Positions 28,454-36,515 of a stretch of 64,000 bases of DNA are shown one piece after another; position 1 is the stretch's first letter; every line of letters begins with the position of its first letter. The position numbers and the translations under genes were made by a program. Source of the stretch: Hasllibacter halocynthiae (GTDB lineage: Bacteria; Pseudomonadota; Alphaproteobacteria; Rhodobacterales; Rhodobacteraceae); NCBI RefSeq assembly GCF_003003095.1, contig NZ_PVTT01000001.1:434001-498000 (forward strand), in the 5' to 3' direction. The notes below the pieces were generated by a model, which saw only the letters and a list, made by a program, of their open reading frames with translations, was not told the DNA's origin and did not search any database.

Positions 28454-29467
28454 ATGGCCCTCGCCGCGCCCGACCTCCTGCCGCGCCTCCTGCGCCGCCC
28501 CTCCGCCGCCCGCACCCCCGCGAGGGCGGCTGTCATGGGGGCGGTGCCGCGTCTCGCCGAGCGCTGGACCGGAATGCCTCTGGTGCCGAGGAACCTCGAC
28601 ATAGTCCTCGGCGAGCGCGAGCGCCTCGCGCCCCTGCCCGAAGGACCGCTGCTGGCCTTCTCGGCAGAGAATGCCCCGCGGGACGGGTTCGCCGTGTTCA
28701 CCCCGAACCTCGCCGATGCCGTGGCGGAGTGGCGCCTGACCGGCCGTCCGCTGGCCGGCACCGCGCCGACCGGCGGGGGTATCGCCGCCGGCGCGCTCTG
28801 CGCATCGTTCGCGGCGGAGTTGCTGGCGCTCGTGGACGAGGTGGCGTCGTGGCTATCCGCCGGACCGCGCCCGGCCCGCCCGCTGAACATCCTCCTCGAA
28901 CCCGGCCTCTACGAACGGATCGAGCTGCACCTAGCGGGCAAAGGAGTGGATGGACGGATCGTGCTCCTGCGACCAGTCGAGGGGCGGGAAGGCATGGCGC
29001 CCGACCTTTCGGGCGGGCCGGTGCCGCTGTCGCGCAAGGGCAGCCGCGCGCCCCTCCGCGCGGTGCTGGCGCGCGCGCGGATACCTTTGGCGCAAATCGA
29101 AGGATTGACCGTGGGGACGGTGCTGCCCTTGAACGGGATCGGGTTGTCGGGCGCCACGTTGGAAGCGAAAGGCCGTTCTATCGCCAGTGGACGTGTCGGG
29201 CGGGCAGGAACGGTGCGCGCGCTCCGCCTGCATGGCACCGGCCGTCCGAACGGATCGGTGCCCGACGTCCTCTCGCCCGCGGACGTCATGGGCACCGCCT
29301 TCGGCTTGGAGCGGCCCATCCAGCCTGTTTCCGGGGCGTTGCAGGAACAGGACCGGCCGGATGAGAGGGACGGCGAGCCGAGCACGAGGGCCTTCGGCGG
29401 CCATTCCACGCCAGCACCCGGAAACGATCCCCCGACCTCCGAGGCCGGCGAGCCGGCAGGTTCGTGA
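28454..29467 (+). CDS. FliM/FliN-family (SpoA domain) protein, motor-switch-like
   Basis: A 337-residue protein. Residues ~198-260 match the SpoA/FliMN C-terminal domain (LRAVLARARIPLAQIEGLTV, then GTVLPLNG, and RSIASGRVGRAGTVRALRL). The first 190 residues are Ala/Leu-rich and only faintly like the FliM middle domain; the N-terminal CheY-binding motif of FliM is absent. The last 75 residues are a low-complexity, probably disordered tail. It follows the kinase gene by 46 bases on the same strand, so it may be the output of that pathway. Whether it sits in a flagellar C-ring is unknown. Confidence 0.7.
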   Translation: MALAAPDLLPRLLRRPSAARTPARAAVMGAVPRLAERWTGMPLVPRNLDIVLGERERLAPLPEGPLLAFSAENAPRDGFAVFTPNLADAVAEWRLTGRPLAGTAPTGGGIAAGALCASFAAELLALVDEVASWLSAGPRPARPLNILLEPGLYERIELHLAGKGVDGRIVLLRPVEGREGMAPDLSGGPVPLSRKGSRAPLRAVLARARIPLAQIEGLTVGTVLPLNGIGLSGATLEAKGRSIASGRVGRAGTVRALRLHGTGRPNGSVPDVLSPADVMGTAFGLERPIQPVSGALQEQDRPDERDGEPSTRAFGGHSTPAPGNDPPTSEAGEPAGS

Positions 29468-29595
29468 AGCCCGTCCATCAGCGGACGATTGCGCCGTAGC
29501 GGCCAGCAAGGTGCGCCGCCCTGGACCTTTCTGTCTCGAGATCTCGCGCCGGCCGAGCATTTCGAGATGCTCCGACCAAGCCTCCGATCGGGGGG

Positions 29596-30018
29596 TCAGC
29601 CCAAGCGGCCGCGGAGACCGCCGAGGTCGTAGCCGGCCGCTGCGGCGTTGGCGATGATCTCCTCCTCCGGCATATGACCCGCCTCGCCCAGTGCCCAGAG
29701 GATCGTGCAGCGCGTGCCGGAGGCGCAGTAGGCCAAGACCGTCCCGCTCCCTTCGGTCGACAGCCGAGCCACTTCGGCCCGCTGCCGCGCCGCAAGCTCC
29801 GGCCCGATCTCGGCGTGATGAGCTGGCAGTTCGGCGAAGGCGAGGCCGGCAGCCTCGGCAGCCGCGCGCAGGTCCGCCGCACGAAGGCCAGCGGGCACTT
29901 CCCCGTCGGGCCGATTGCACAGGATGGCGGTCACCCCTTCAGCGGCGAGAACGGGAACATCCTCAGGCTCGATCTGGGGTGAGACGGCGTGGCGGTCTGT
30001 CAGCGGGCGGATCGGCAT
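29596..30018 (-). CDS. TIGR01244 family sulfur transferase/phosphatase-like protein
   Basis: A 140-residue protein of the Blh-N/TIGR01244 family, with a dual-specificity-phosphatase-like fold. It starts IRPLTDRHAVSPQIEPED, has ILCNRPDGE in the middle, and carries the catalytic-type loop YCASGTRCTILWAL. Related domains are linked to sulfide oxidation or persulfide handling. ATG 30018 gives the usual family N-terminus, but its ribosome site is weak; GTG 30030 is an alternative. No gene partners are evident. Confidence 0.85.
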   Translation of the reverse strand: MPIRPLTDRHAVSPQIEPEDVPVLAAEGVTAILCNRPDGEVPAGLRAADLRAAAEAAGLAFAELPAHHAEIGPELAARQRAEVARLSTEGSGTVLAYCASGTRCTILWALGEAGHMPEEEIIANAAAAGYDLGGLRGRLG

Positions 30019-30269
30019 GGGCTGGATCACTACCGGGCGGAAGGTCGTCAGGCCAGCCCCCCGAGGCGCTGAACGGAGCCCAGGGGTCGCCCGCATGCCT
30101 TCGACCGATCGGGCAGCCCGCGTGATACGGCGAACGGCGGCCGGCATCGCCATAGGAATGGTTCGGACCGCTCAGGCCGATGCCCGGCAAGGGCACCGGG
30201 CGTGGAAGCATCGATGGCAGAGCCGCATGCCTCACGGATCAGGACGCCCGCAGAGCCGCCGAACGCGGT

Positions 30270-31271
30270 CTAGAGCTTCGTCCGCCGTTCACCCGCGAGA
30301 TGGCGGACACGGGCCAGAAGGTCGACGCCCATGTCGGTCGCCGCTCCGACCACGTCGATGGGCAGCCAGTTCTCCGCGATGCGCCCGTCCTCGCGGACGC
30401 GGTAGAAGTCCATCACGGGTATCCGCACGCGCCGCCCTGTCGGCGCCATGCCCAGCCATTCGGCGGAATGGGTGCCGATCACGGCGCCGCCCGTCACGGC
30501 GTAGGGCCCGTCGGACAGGCGCACGTGATGTCCTTCGGAAGCCCGGTCGGGGAAGGCCCGAAGGAAAGGAATCTGATGGCAGGCGCGGAAGCCTGCGAGA
30601 CCCTTCATCGCGCCGATGCCCCCGCCAGCCATGTAATCGAAGTCCGGCGTCCAATGGTCCGCGTGCGGCATCGAATCGAGGTCCTGTCCGTCGAAGGCGT
30701 GCAGGGCCTCGTGCATGGCGAACACCGTCTCCAGCGCATCCGGCCCCGCCCATGGGCCGGCGCGATGGATGCCGTCGCCCGTGGCGGGACCGGGCCAAAG
30801 ATGCTCGGCTCCGAGCGACGGGGGAAGGGGAGGGGTGCCGCACTGCCGTGCGAGGTCCACGAGGTCGAGGATGATCCGTGACTCGGCGATGCGCCCGCCC
30901 TCGACGGCATGCGTCTCGCCGTAGCGCAGATGGACCGTGCCGTTCGTCGCCGGGATGCCCCTGAGCGGGGCGCGCATGGTGCCCGAAAGCGTCCCGATCG
31001 CCGCGACGAGGGATGGACGGCGTGGTCCGGCCAACCGCTCGTCCGGGCGGTTCGTCCCTCCGGCGAGGACTATGTCCCGGCGGGTCATGTCGGGAATGGC
31101 GGCACGCAGCTCGGCGACGAAGCGCGGCACGGCCGCACCCGCGAGGCGTCCCCAAGGCTGCGAGACATGGAGCACCGCACCGGGGGCGTAGATCCCATCC
31201 GCATCGGCCCCATCCGCAAGCCGCAGGAGGAGGTCGCGCGCCGTGCGCTTCAGGGCTTCGGCCTCGATCAT
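30270..31271 (-). CDS. Tandem NTF2-like (SnoaL/ester cyclase type) protein
   Basis: A 333-residue protein with two NTF2-like halves. The first (1-~150) includes YAPGAVLHVSQPWGRLAGAA, and the second (~175-330) includes WTPDFDYMAGGGIGAMKGL and WLGMAPTGRRVRIPVMDFYRV, with the characteristic ending GRIAENWLPID. Proteins of this kind are annotated as nuclear transport factor 2 or SnoaL-like polyketide cyclases, but many have unknown substrates. The 250 bases upstream, to the TIGR01244 gene, hold no recognisable element. Confidence 0.8.
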   Translation of the reverse strand: MIEAEALKRTARDLLLRLADGADADGIYAPGAVLHVSQPWGRLAGAAVPRFVAELRAAIPDMTRRDIVLAGGTNRPDERLAGPRRPSLVAAIGTLSGTMRAPLRGIPATNGTVHLRYGETHAVEGGRIAESRIILDLVDLARQCGTPPLPPSLGAEHLWPGPATGDGIHRAGPWAGPDALETVFAMHEALHAFDGQDLDSMPHADHWTPDFDYMAGGGIGAMKGLAGFRACHQIPFLRAFPDRASEGHHVRLSDGPYAVTGGAVIGTHSAEWLGMAPTGRRVRIPVMDFYRVREDGRIAENWLPIDVVGAATDMGVDLLARVRHLAGERRTKL

Positions 31272-31308
31272 GTCCGGCGCTTCCTCCTTCGGGACCGGTA
31301 GGGGCGCC

Positions 31309-31533
31309 TCAACCGAGGAAGAGCCCGACGACGATCATCATCAGCCCCAGCGCGGACACGAAGAGCGCGCCGAGGTTCAGCGGCAGGATGCGCAGGAGCG
31401 CGGCGCGCAGCGCGTCGTCGTCCCCGCCCGCCACGCGGCGCGCGCGCGCGACCCGGAAGATGGAGAGGACCAGCCCGCCGAGCCCCAGCACCGTGAGGGC
31501 CACGCCGGTCCAGAGCGTGATCGTGGCTGCCAT
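31309..31533 (-). CDS. Small two-helix membrane protein
   Basis: A 74-residue protein with two long hydrophobic segments (TLWTGVALTVLGLGGLVLSIF and LGALFVSALGLMMIVVGLFLG) separated by a basic/acidic loop. This predicts a membrane hairpin with a cytoplasmic loop. It ends 37 bases before the start of the tandem NTF2 gene and may be co-transcribed with it. No family is recognised. Confidence 0.65.
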   Translation of the reverse strand: MAATITLWTGVALTVLGLGGLVLSIFRVARARRVAGGDDDALRAALLRILPLNLGALFVSALGLMMIVVGLFLG

Positions 31534-31635
31534 GCCGCGCCATTAGGCCGGCCTTCGGCGCCCGGCAAGCATCCCGCTGGCGACTTGCATCCAGGCAGTC
31601 TACGCCGACCCCCCAAGCTGCGAGGAGGGCAGGAG

Positions 31636-31893
31636 ATGGATGGATCGGAGACGCCGGAGAGCTATCGCGTGACCGCCGAGGAGCTGCGTCAGTTCGTGGA
31701 GCGTTGGGAGCGGCTCGATCAGGAGAGGGCGGACATCGCGGACCAGCAGAAGGAGGTCATGGCCGAGGCCAAGGGCCGCGGCTACGACACCAAGGTGATC
31801 CGGAAGGTCATCGCGCTGCGCAAGCGCGACAAGGACGACATCGCCGAGGAGGAGGCGGTCCTGGACATGTACAAGCAAGCGCTCGGGATGTGA
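31636..31893 (+). CDS. gapR: GapR family nucleoid-associated protein (DUF2312)
   Basis: An 85-residue helical DNA-binding protein that in Caulobacter clamps overtwisted DNA and helps topoisomerases. The pattern YRVTAEELRQFVERWERLD, then the positively charged AKGRGYDTKVIRKVIALRKRDK, is that of the family. ATG 31636 has a strong AGGAGGGCAGGAG region upstream. It is convergent with the M48 protease gene, 49 bases away across a GC-rich inverted sequence. Confidence 0.95.
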   Translation: MDGSETPESYRVTAEELRQFVERWERLDQERADIADQQKEVMAEAKGRGYDTKVIRKVIALRKRDKDDIAEEEAVLDMYKQALGM

Positions 31894-31942
31894 CGCGCAG
31901 CATGCGCCGCCACGCCGCCCGGGCGCCCGGGGCGACGGCGCA

Positions 31943-32629
31943 TCAGTCCAGACCCCATCGCCGCTCGTTGGCCTCGATCGCCGCGATGCGTTCGTCGACC
32001 TTGGGGTGCGTCAGCAGCCAGGCCGGCGTGCCGCCTCCAGCGCCGCCCGTGAGATGCTCGAGCTTGCGGAAGAGCGATTTCTGAGCGGCGGTGTCGATCC
32101 CGGACTTCACCAGGAGCGCGGTGGCGTAGGCGTCGGCCTCGTACTCGTCCTTGCGGGAGAGGCCGGCGGCGACGAGGCCCACGACCGCGTTCGCGATCAA
32201 AGGCCCGATCAGGGGGACGAAACGTCCTACCAGCCCCATCAGGATGACGCGGATGGCGTTCTGGCCCGAGAAGTCGATCATCCTGCGGCGGGAATGGCCC
32301 AGCGCCACGTGCCCGATCTCGTGGGCGATCACGCTGGCCAGCTCCTCCGCCGTGACGAGGCCCTGCTGGTACTTCTGCAGAAAGCCTCGGGTGACGAAGA
32401 TCCGCCCGTCCGGCGCTGCGAGGCCGTTCACAGGATCGATCTCGTAGATCATCACGCGCACCCGCTCGACGTCGAGCGCCTCGGCCATGGGGGAGAGGAG
32501 ACCGAGGAGGCGCCTGTCGGCCAATTCGGTCGACTTCGCGTCCAGCTCCTTGCGCGTGCGCCATGCGGAGAAGCGGTACATCAGAAGCGCGTAGCCGATT
32601 GCCAGCAGAATTGGGGTCAGCTTGAGCAT
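31943..32629 (-). CDS. M48 family metalloprotease
   Basis: A 228-residue membrane-linked zinc protease related to HtpX/BepA. One N-terminal transmembrane helix (LTPILLAIGYALLMYRFSAW) is followed by the soluble domain. The zinc motif is HEIGH in VIAHEIGHVALGHSRRR, the third ligand is in DEYEADAYA, and the C-terminal substrate-side HPKVDERI is present. A hydrophobic stretch (about 125-160) follows the active site as in HtpX. It is divergent from the DUF421 gene. Confidence 0.92.
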   Translation of the reverse strand: MLKLTPILLAIGYALLMYRFSAWRTRKELDAKSTELADRRLLGLLSPMAEALDVERVRVMIYEIDPVNGLAAPDGRIFVTRGFLQKYQQGLVTAEELASVIAHEIGHVALGHSRRRMIDFSGQNAIRVILMGLVGRFVPLIGPLIANAVVGLVAAGLSRKDEYEADAYATALLVKSGIDTAAQKSLFRKLEHLTGGAGGGTPAWLLTHPKVDERIAAIEANERRWGLD

Positions 32630-32706
32630 GACCTGAGAATGGGGATCGTATGGCCCGAGGGAACCCCCGCAGGGTGCGGCCCATTCGCCCGGAGAAGGAG
32701 ACGCCC

Positions 32707-33234
32707 ATGCCCGACATCCCCGACTGGATCACGCCGCTGACGGATGCCCTGATCCTTATCCCGCTGATCATGCTCTACGTGCGCATCTCCGGCCTCCGGA
32801 CCTTTGCTAAGATGAGCGCGCATGACTTCATCTCAACGGTCGCGGTCGGATCGACGTTGGCGGCGACCGTCCTGAACTACACGATCCCCTGGTGGCAGGG
32901 GGCGATCGGGCTGGCCGGATTGATCGGGGTCCAATGGCTCGTCGGCATCGTCCGCTCCCGCGCCCCGGCCGTTCAGCGCTGGAGCGACAACGAGCCCCTC
33001 GTGCTGATGCGGAACGGCACGGTGCGGCACGACGCGTTGCGGACGGCGCGGATCACGGACGACGATCTGCGGCAGAAGCTGCGGGTGGCGGGCATATCGG
33101 ATCGTTCCGAGGTGGCGCTGATGGTCCTGGAGACGACAGGCGACACGTCGATCCTCAAGGAGATGCCCGAGGAGGACCTTCTCGTCGAGGTCAGGGGCGT
33201 TGAGGGGCCGCCGCGGCAAGGCACCGCCGCCTAG
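32707..33234 (+). CDS. DUF421 (YetF-like) membrane protein
   Basis: A 175-residue protein with about three N-terminal transmembrane helices (ALILIPLIMLYVRISGLR; HDFISTVAVGSTLAATVL; WWQGAIGLAGLIGVQWLVG) and a C-terminal cytoplasmic domain containing NGTVRHDALRTARITDDDL and the family's SEVALMVLETTGD. Function is unknown; Bacillus relatives affect envelope stress. ATG 32707 has AAGGAG six bases upstream. Its stop shares the bases CTAG with the stop of the convergent VWA gene. Confidence 0.88.
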   Translation: MPDIPDWITPLTDALILIPLIMLYVRISGLRTFAKMSAHDFISTVAVGSTLAATVLNYTIPWWQGAIGLAGLIGVQWLVGIVRSRAPAVQRWSDNEPLVLMRNGTVRHDALRTARITDDDLRQKLRVAGISDRSEVALMVLETTGDTSILKEMPEEDLLVEVRGVEGPPRQGTAA

Positions 33235-34415
33235 GCCAGAAGCCGCATGCCGCGCGTCAGCCCTTCGAGCGTAAGCGGAACCATCCGGTCCTCGCCCGTT
33301 ATCGCGCGGATCATCTGCGTGGATCGGGTCAGGCGCCATTCGTCTTCGTGAACGGGGTTGATCCACAGGAAGCGACGCCAGGCTTCCGCGATGCGGCGCA
33401 GCCAGACCTCGCCGGCCTCCTCGTTCCAGTACTCGTTGGCGCCGCCGGGAAAGGCGATCTCGTAGGGCGACATGGCGGCATCGCCGACGACGATGCAGGT
33501 CCAGCCCGACCCGTGGCCGTTCAGGACCGCCCGGGTCGGCACGGCGTCGTCGGGGCGTCGCCGGGCCGTTCGCCAAAGGGTCTCGTAAGGGCAATTGTGG
33601 AAATAGAACGTGCCGAGATCCGCGAACTCGGCGCGAGCGGCGGAGAAGAGATCCTCGGCCGCGCGGACATGGTCGTCCATCGACCCACCGACGTCGAGCA
33701 GGAGGAGGACCTTCGCCGCGTTCCGCCTCTCGGGACGCGTGCGGACGTCGATGAAGCCCGAGCGGGCGGTCTCCCGGATGGTGGTGGCGAGATCCAGCTC
33801 CTCGGCGGCCCCGTCCCGCGCCCAGCGCCGCATGCGCCGGAGCGCCATCTTGATCGCCCGGGTGCCGATCTCCCGCGTGTCGTCGTAGTCCCGGAACTCG
33901 CGCCGATCCCAGACCTTCGCGGCGCGACGATGGCGCGACGTGTCCTGACCGATCCGAACGCCGTCGGGATTGTAGCCGTAGGCGCCGAAGGGCGAGGTTC
34001 CGGCGGTGCCGATCCACTTCGAGCCGCCCTGATGACGACCCTCCTGCTCCTCCAGGCGCTTGCGAAGAAGGTCCATCAGCGCCTTGAAGCCGCCGGGGCC
34101 GTTCACGGCGCCACGCTCCTCCTCCGTCAGATGCCGTTCGGCCAGCTTGCGGAGCCATTCCTCGGGCAGCGCGGCAGCGCTCAGCACGTCCCCGATGGGA
34201 ACGGCCCCGGCATCCTCGAACGTGCGGGCGAAGGCGCGGTCGAACCGGTCGATCCGCGTCTCGTCCTTCACGAGGGCGGTGCGGGCGAGCCAGTAGAAGC
34301 CGTCCGGGGTCAGGCCCCCCTCGCCGGCCCGTAGGGCCGCGAGGAAATCGAGCCATTCGCCCAGGGTGGTGCCGCTTCCCTCCGCCCGAAGGGCGTGGAA
34401 GAAGGTCAGAAGCAT
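33231..34415 (-). CDS. VWA-domain protein, CoxE-like
   Basis: A 394-residue protein with a helical N-terminal half and a C-terminal von Willebrand A domain. The metal-binding MIDAS motif is LLLLDVGGSMDDH near residue 240, with a later AMSPYEIAFPG segment. VWA proteins of this kind act with MoxR-type AAA+ ATPases in cofactor insertion or complex maturation; such an ATPase is encoded at 36516-37361 in the same cluster. Its ATG overlaps the stop of a 56-residue membrane protein gene by one base. Confidence 0.9.
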   Translation of the reverse strand: MLLTFFHALRAEGSGTTLGEWLDFLAALRAGEGGLTPDGFYWLARTALVKDETRIDRFDRAFARTFEDAGAVPIGDVLSAAALPEEWLRKLAERHLTEEERGAVNGPGGFKALMDLLRKRLEEQEGRHQGGSKWIGTAGTSPFGAYGYNPDGVRIGQDTSRHRRAAKVWDRREFRDYDDTREIGTRAIKMALRRMRRWARDGAAEELDLATTIRETARSGFIDVRTRPERRNAAKVLLLLDVGGSMDDHVRAAEDLFSAARAEFADLGTFYFHNCPYETLWRTARRRPDDAVPTRAVLNGHGSGWTCIVVGDAAMSPYEIAFPGGANEYWNEEAGEVWLRRIAEAWRRFLWINPVHEDEWRLTRSTQMIRAITGEDRMVPLTLEGLTRGMRLLA

Positions 34416-34585
34416 CAGGACGACAGGCGCGTGACGACCACCGCGACGAGAAAGCCGACGAGGCCGAAGGCGATGCCGTAGCCGGCGGCGTATTGGGCCA
34501 TGTCCGCAGCCTTGCCGCCGAGGGCCTTCGCCTTGCGTGCGCCGAGGAAGCCGCCGATCACAAATCCCAGCACGAAGAGCGGCAT
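34415..34585 (-). CDS. 56-residue two-helix membrane protein
   Basis: A short gene that standard length cut-offs miss. It encodes MPLFVLGFVIGGFLGARKAK, then a short polar region and MAQYAAGYGIAFGLVGFL plus a second hydrophobic stretch ending VVTRLSS. GAGGGG lies eight bases before the ATG at 34585. Its TGA overlaps the ATG of the VWA gene (TGATG), implying coupled translation. It may anchor or partner the VWA protein at the membrane; no family is recognised. Confidence 0.75.
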   Translation of the reverse strand: MPLFVLGFVIGGFLGARKAKALGGKAADMAQYAAGYGIAFGLVGFLVAVVVTRLSS

Positions 34586-34598
34586 GACTGAATCCCCT

Positions 34599-35924
34599 CT
34601 AGCGAGGCGCCAAGCCCCGTATCTCAGCGACGCGGGCCGCCAAGGCCGTGCCCGAACCGAAGCCGTATCGCGCCCAGCCGAGGCTGTCCACGCGCAGCGC
34701 CTCCGCTTCGGCCGTGCGGCCGAGGAGTTTCAGCGCCTCGGCCTCGATCAGGCCGAGCGAGGCGAGGACGGAGGCGTTCTGCGCGGCATCGGCAGCGGGA
34801 CGGTGCTGGCGCGCGATGGCGATCGCCGTCCGGGGCCGACCGGCGGAGAGGGCGAAGGCAGCCATCTGGACCGCGACATGCGCGCTCTGCACGGGAAGGT
34901 CGGCGCGGGCGTATATCTCGCCCGCCTGCAGAAAGGCGGCAAGCGCAGCGCTGCCATCGACGGACAGCGAGAGCCGGCCGTACACGTAGAGGGCGAAGGC
35001 CCTTCGGGTGTCGGGGAAGCGCCGCGCCTCCTCGGCGGCACGGACGGCGCGTTCGCGCCGCACCCTCGCCTGCCCGGGCCCCAGGGCGGCCGCCATCAAG
35101 GCCGACCATCGGGTATCGGTGGCAGGGTTGGTCAGGTCCACGCTTCCGCCTCGCGGGTTCAGCCTTGCGAGGATGCGCGGCAGGGCGGCCGCGGCGACCT
35201 CGCGCGACATGCCCGACCGCAGCTCGGGGGCATACGTCATTCGCAGCACGAGCATGTCGAAGGACGTCAGGACCGCATGGAAGTTGTCGTCGTTGAAGAC
35301 CGAATCCGCGAGGTGCCAGAGATCGTTGAGCGGGCCGAGCGCCTGGGCCACCTCCTCGTGCAGGCAGTCGCGCTGCTCCTGCGGGGGAAGGTCGGAGGGG
35401 ATGAAGACGACGACGTGCCGGCGCTCGGCGAGGGCGGCCCAGTCGGTCGTGCCGGCGCGGCGGCCGGCTTCGTACTCCGCCCAGGAGGAGGCGCGCGGCG
35501 CGACGAAGCAGGCGGCCGTGGGCACGATGCGCCGCACCACGTGCCCTGGAAGGATCTGCACCGTGATCGTGCGATCGCCCGCGGTGTCCAGGCGGATGTC
35601 GACGTCGGCCTCGTCTCGCAGGCGCCGCGTCAGCAGGTCCGCCTCGCCTGCAAGGTGGGGCGGCGCGCCGACGAGGCGCAGCGTGACGGGGCCTTCGAAA
35701 CGGGTCAGGCGGGGCAGGGTCCGACCCGATTCCAGCGCGAAGTGCAGGTCGAGGAAGTCCCGCGCGATCGTCGCGTTGGAGCGGCGCAGGGGTCCCGGTG
35801 CAGAGGGACCGAATGTTTGCATCGCCGGCAGCGCCAAGTGCATCGGCACGGCGCGCGTCGTCTCCGGCGCCGGCGCGCAGGCCGCGAGGAGGGTCGATAC
35901 CAGAAGGGCTGCCGGACGGATCAC
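34599..35924 (-). CDS. DUF2927 domain lipoprotein
   Basis: A 441-residue protein with a lipoprotein signal (ALLVSTLLAAC, lipid-bearing Cys at ~16). The DUF2927 domain (about 45-270) includes RDFLDLHFALESGRTLPRLT and the conserved CLHEEVAQALGPLNDLWHL, where EEVAQALG is the family signature. The C-terminal third is a helical, TPR-like region. It starts with GTG 35924, which overlaps the stop of the GNAT gene (GTGA). Function is unknown; position in the MoxR/VWA cluster suggests an envelope role. Confidence 0.85.
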   Translation of the reverse strand: MIRPAALLVSTLLAACAPAPETTRAVPMHLALPAMQTFGPSAPGPLRRSNATIARDFLDLHFALESGRTLPRLTRFEGPVTLRLVGAPPHLAGEADLLTRRLRDEADVDIRLDTAGDRTITVQILPGHVVRRIVPTAACFVAPRASSWAEYEAGRRAGTTDWAALAERRHVVVFIPSDLPPQEQRDCLHEEVAQALGPLNDLWHLADSVFNDDNFHAVLTSFDMLVLRMTYAPELRSGMSREVAAAALPRILARLNPRGGSVDLTNPATDTRWSALMAAALGPGQARVRRERAVRAAEEARRFPDTRRAFALYVYGRLSLSVDGSAALAAFLQAGEIYARADLPVQSAHVAVQMAAFALSAGRPRTAIAIARQHRPAADAAQNASVLASLGLIEAEALKLLGRTAEAEALRVDSLGWARYGFGSGTALAARVAEIRGLAPR

Positions 35925-36373
35925 GACGGTCTCTGGTACTTTATGAATGGCGTCAGCTCGCCTACGCGGTCGTAGAGGCGCCGACCTGCGGCGTTGAAAT
36001 GCTGGGTGGTCCAGTACACGCCCTTGGCACCGCGCCCGTCGGCATTGACGTAGACCCTTTCGATCAGAGCGCGGCCCGTGCCCGTTCCCCGGGTGGCTGG
36101 GTCCACGAAGAGGTCTTGAAGGTAGCACACCGGCTCGGCCTGCCATCCATGGGCGTGTAGGCAGTAGTGGGCGAGGCCAACGGGGCGGTCCACTACCGCG
36201 AGGAGGCAGTGGTAATCGTGCGCATCGCCCGAGAGAAGGCGTTCGAAATAGGCATCGAAGTAGGATGCGGGGCGCGTCGTCTCGTAGAACGCCAGATAGT
36301 GTTCCCAGAGGCGTCCCCAGCCCGCGCGGTCCGCGCGTGCGAGTGGACGGATGGCGAGGCCCGATGATTCCAT
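35921..36373 (-). CDS. GNAT family N-acetyltransferase
   Basis: A 150-residue acetyl-CoA-dependent acyltransferase. The pyrophosphate-binding loop is TRGTGTGRALIERV (family R-x-x-G-x-G/A), preceded by the strand CYLQDLFVDP, and the C-terminal block is YWTTQHFNAAGRRLYDR. The substrate is unknown, possibly a small amine or a protein N-terminus. Its stop overlaps the GTG start of the DUF2927 gene, tying it into this operon. Confidence 0.9.
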   Translation of the reverse strand: MESSGLAIRPLARADRAGWGRLWEHYLAFYETTRPASYFDAYFERLLSGDAHDYHCLLAVVDRPVGLAHYCLHAHGWQAEPVCYLQDLFVDPATRGTGTGRALIERVYVNADGRGAKGVYWTTQHFNAAGRRLYDRVGELTPFIKYQRPS

Positions 36374-36515
36374 GACCCTAGCCTAACGATGCCGGGGCGG
36401 ATCTGTCCCGTCCCGCGGGGCGATCGCTCCGTGCGTTCGCGCAGGGCCGGGCCAGCCTTCCCCTTATCCTCGCGCACGTGGATCTCGACGGCCCGACCTT
36501 TCGACGGTCGTCCCT

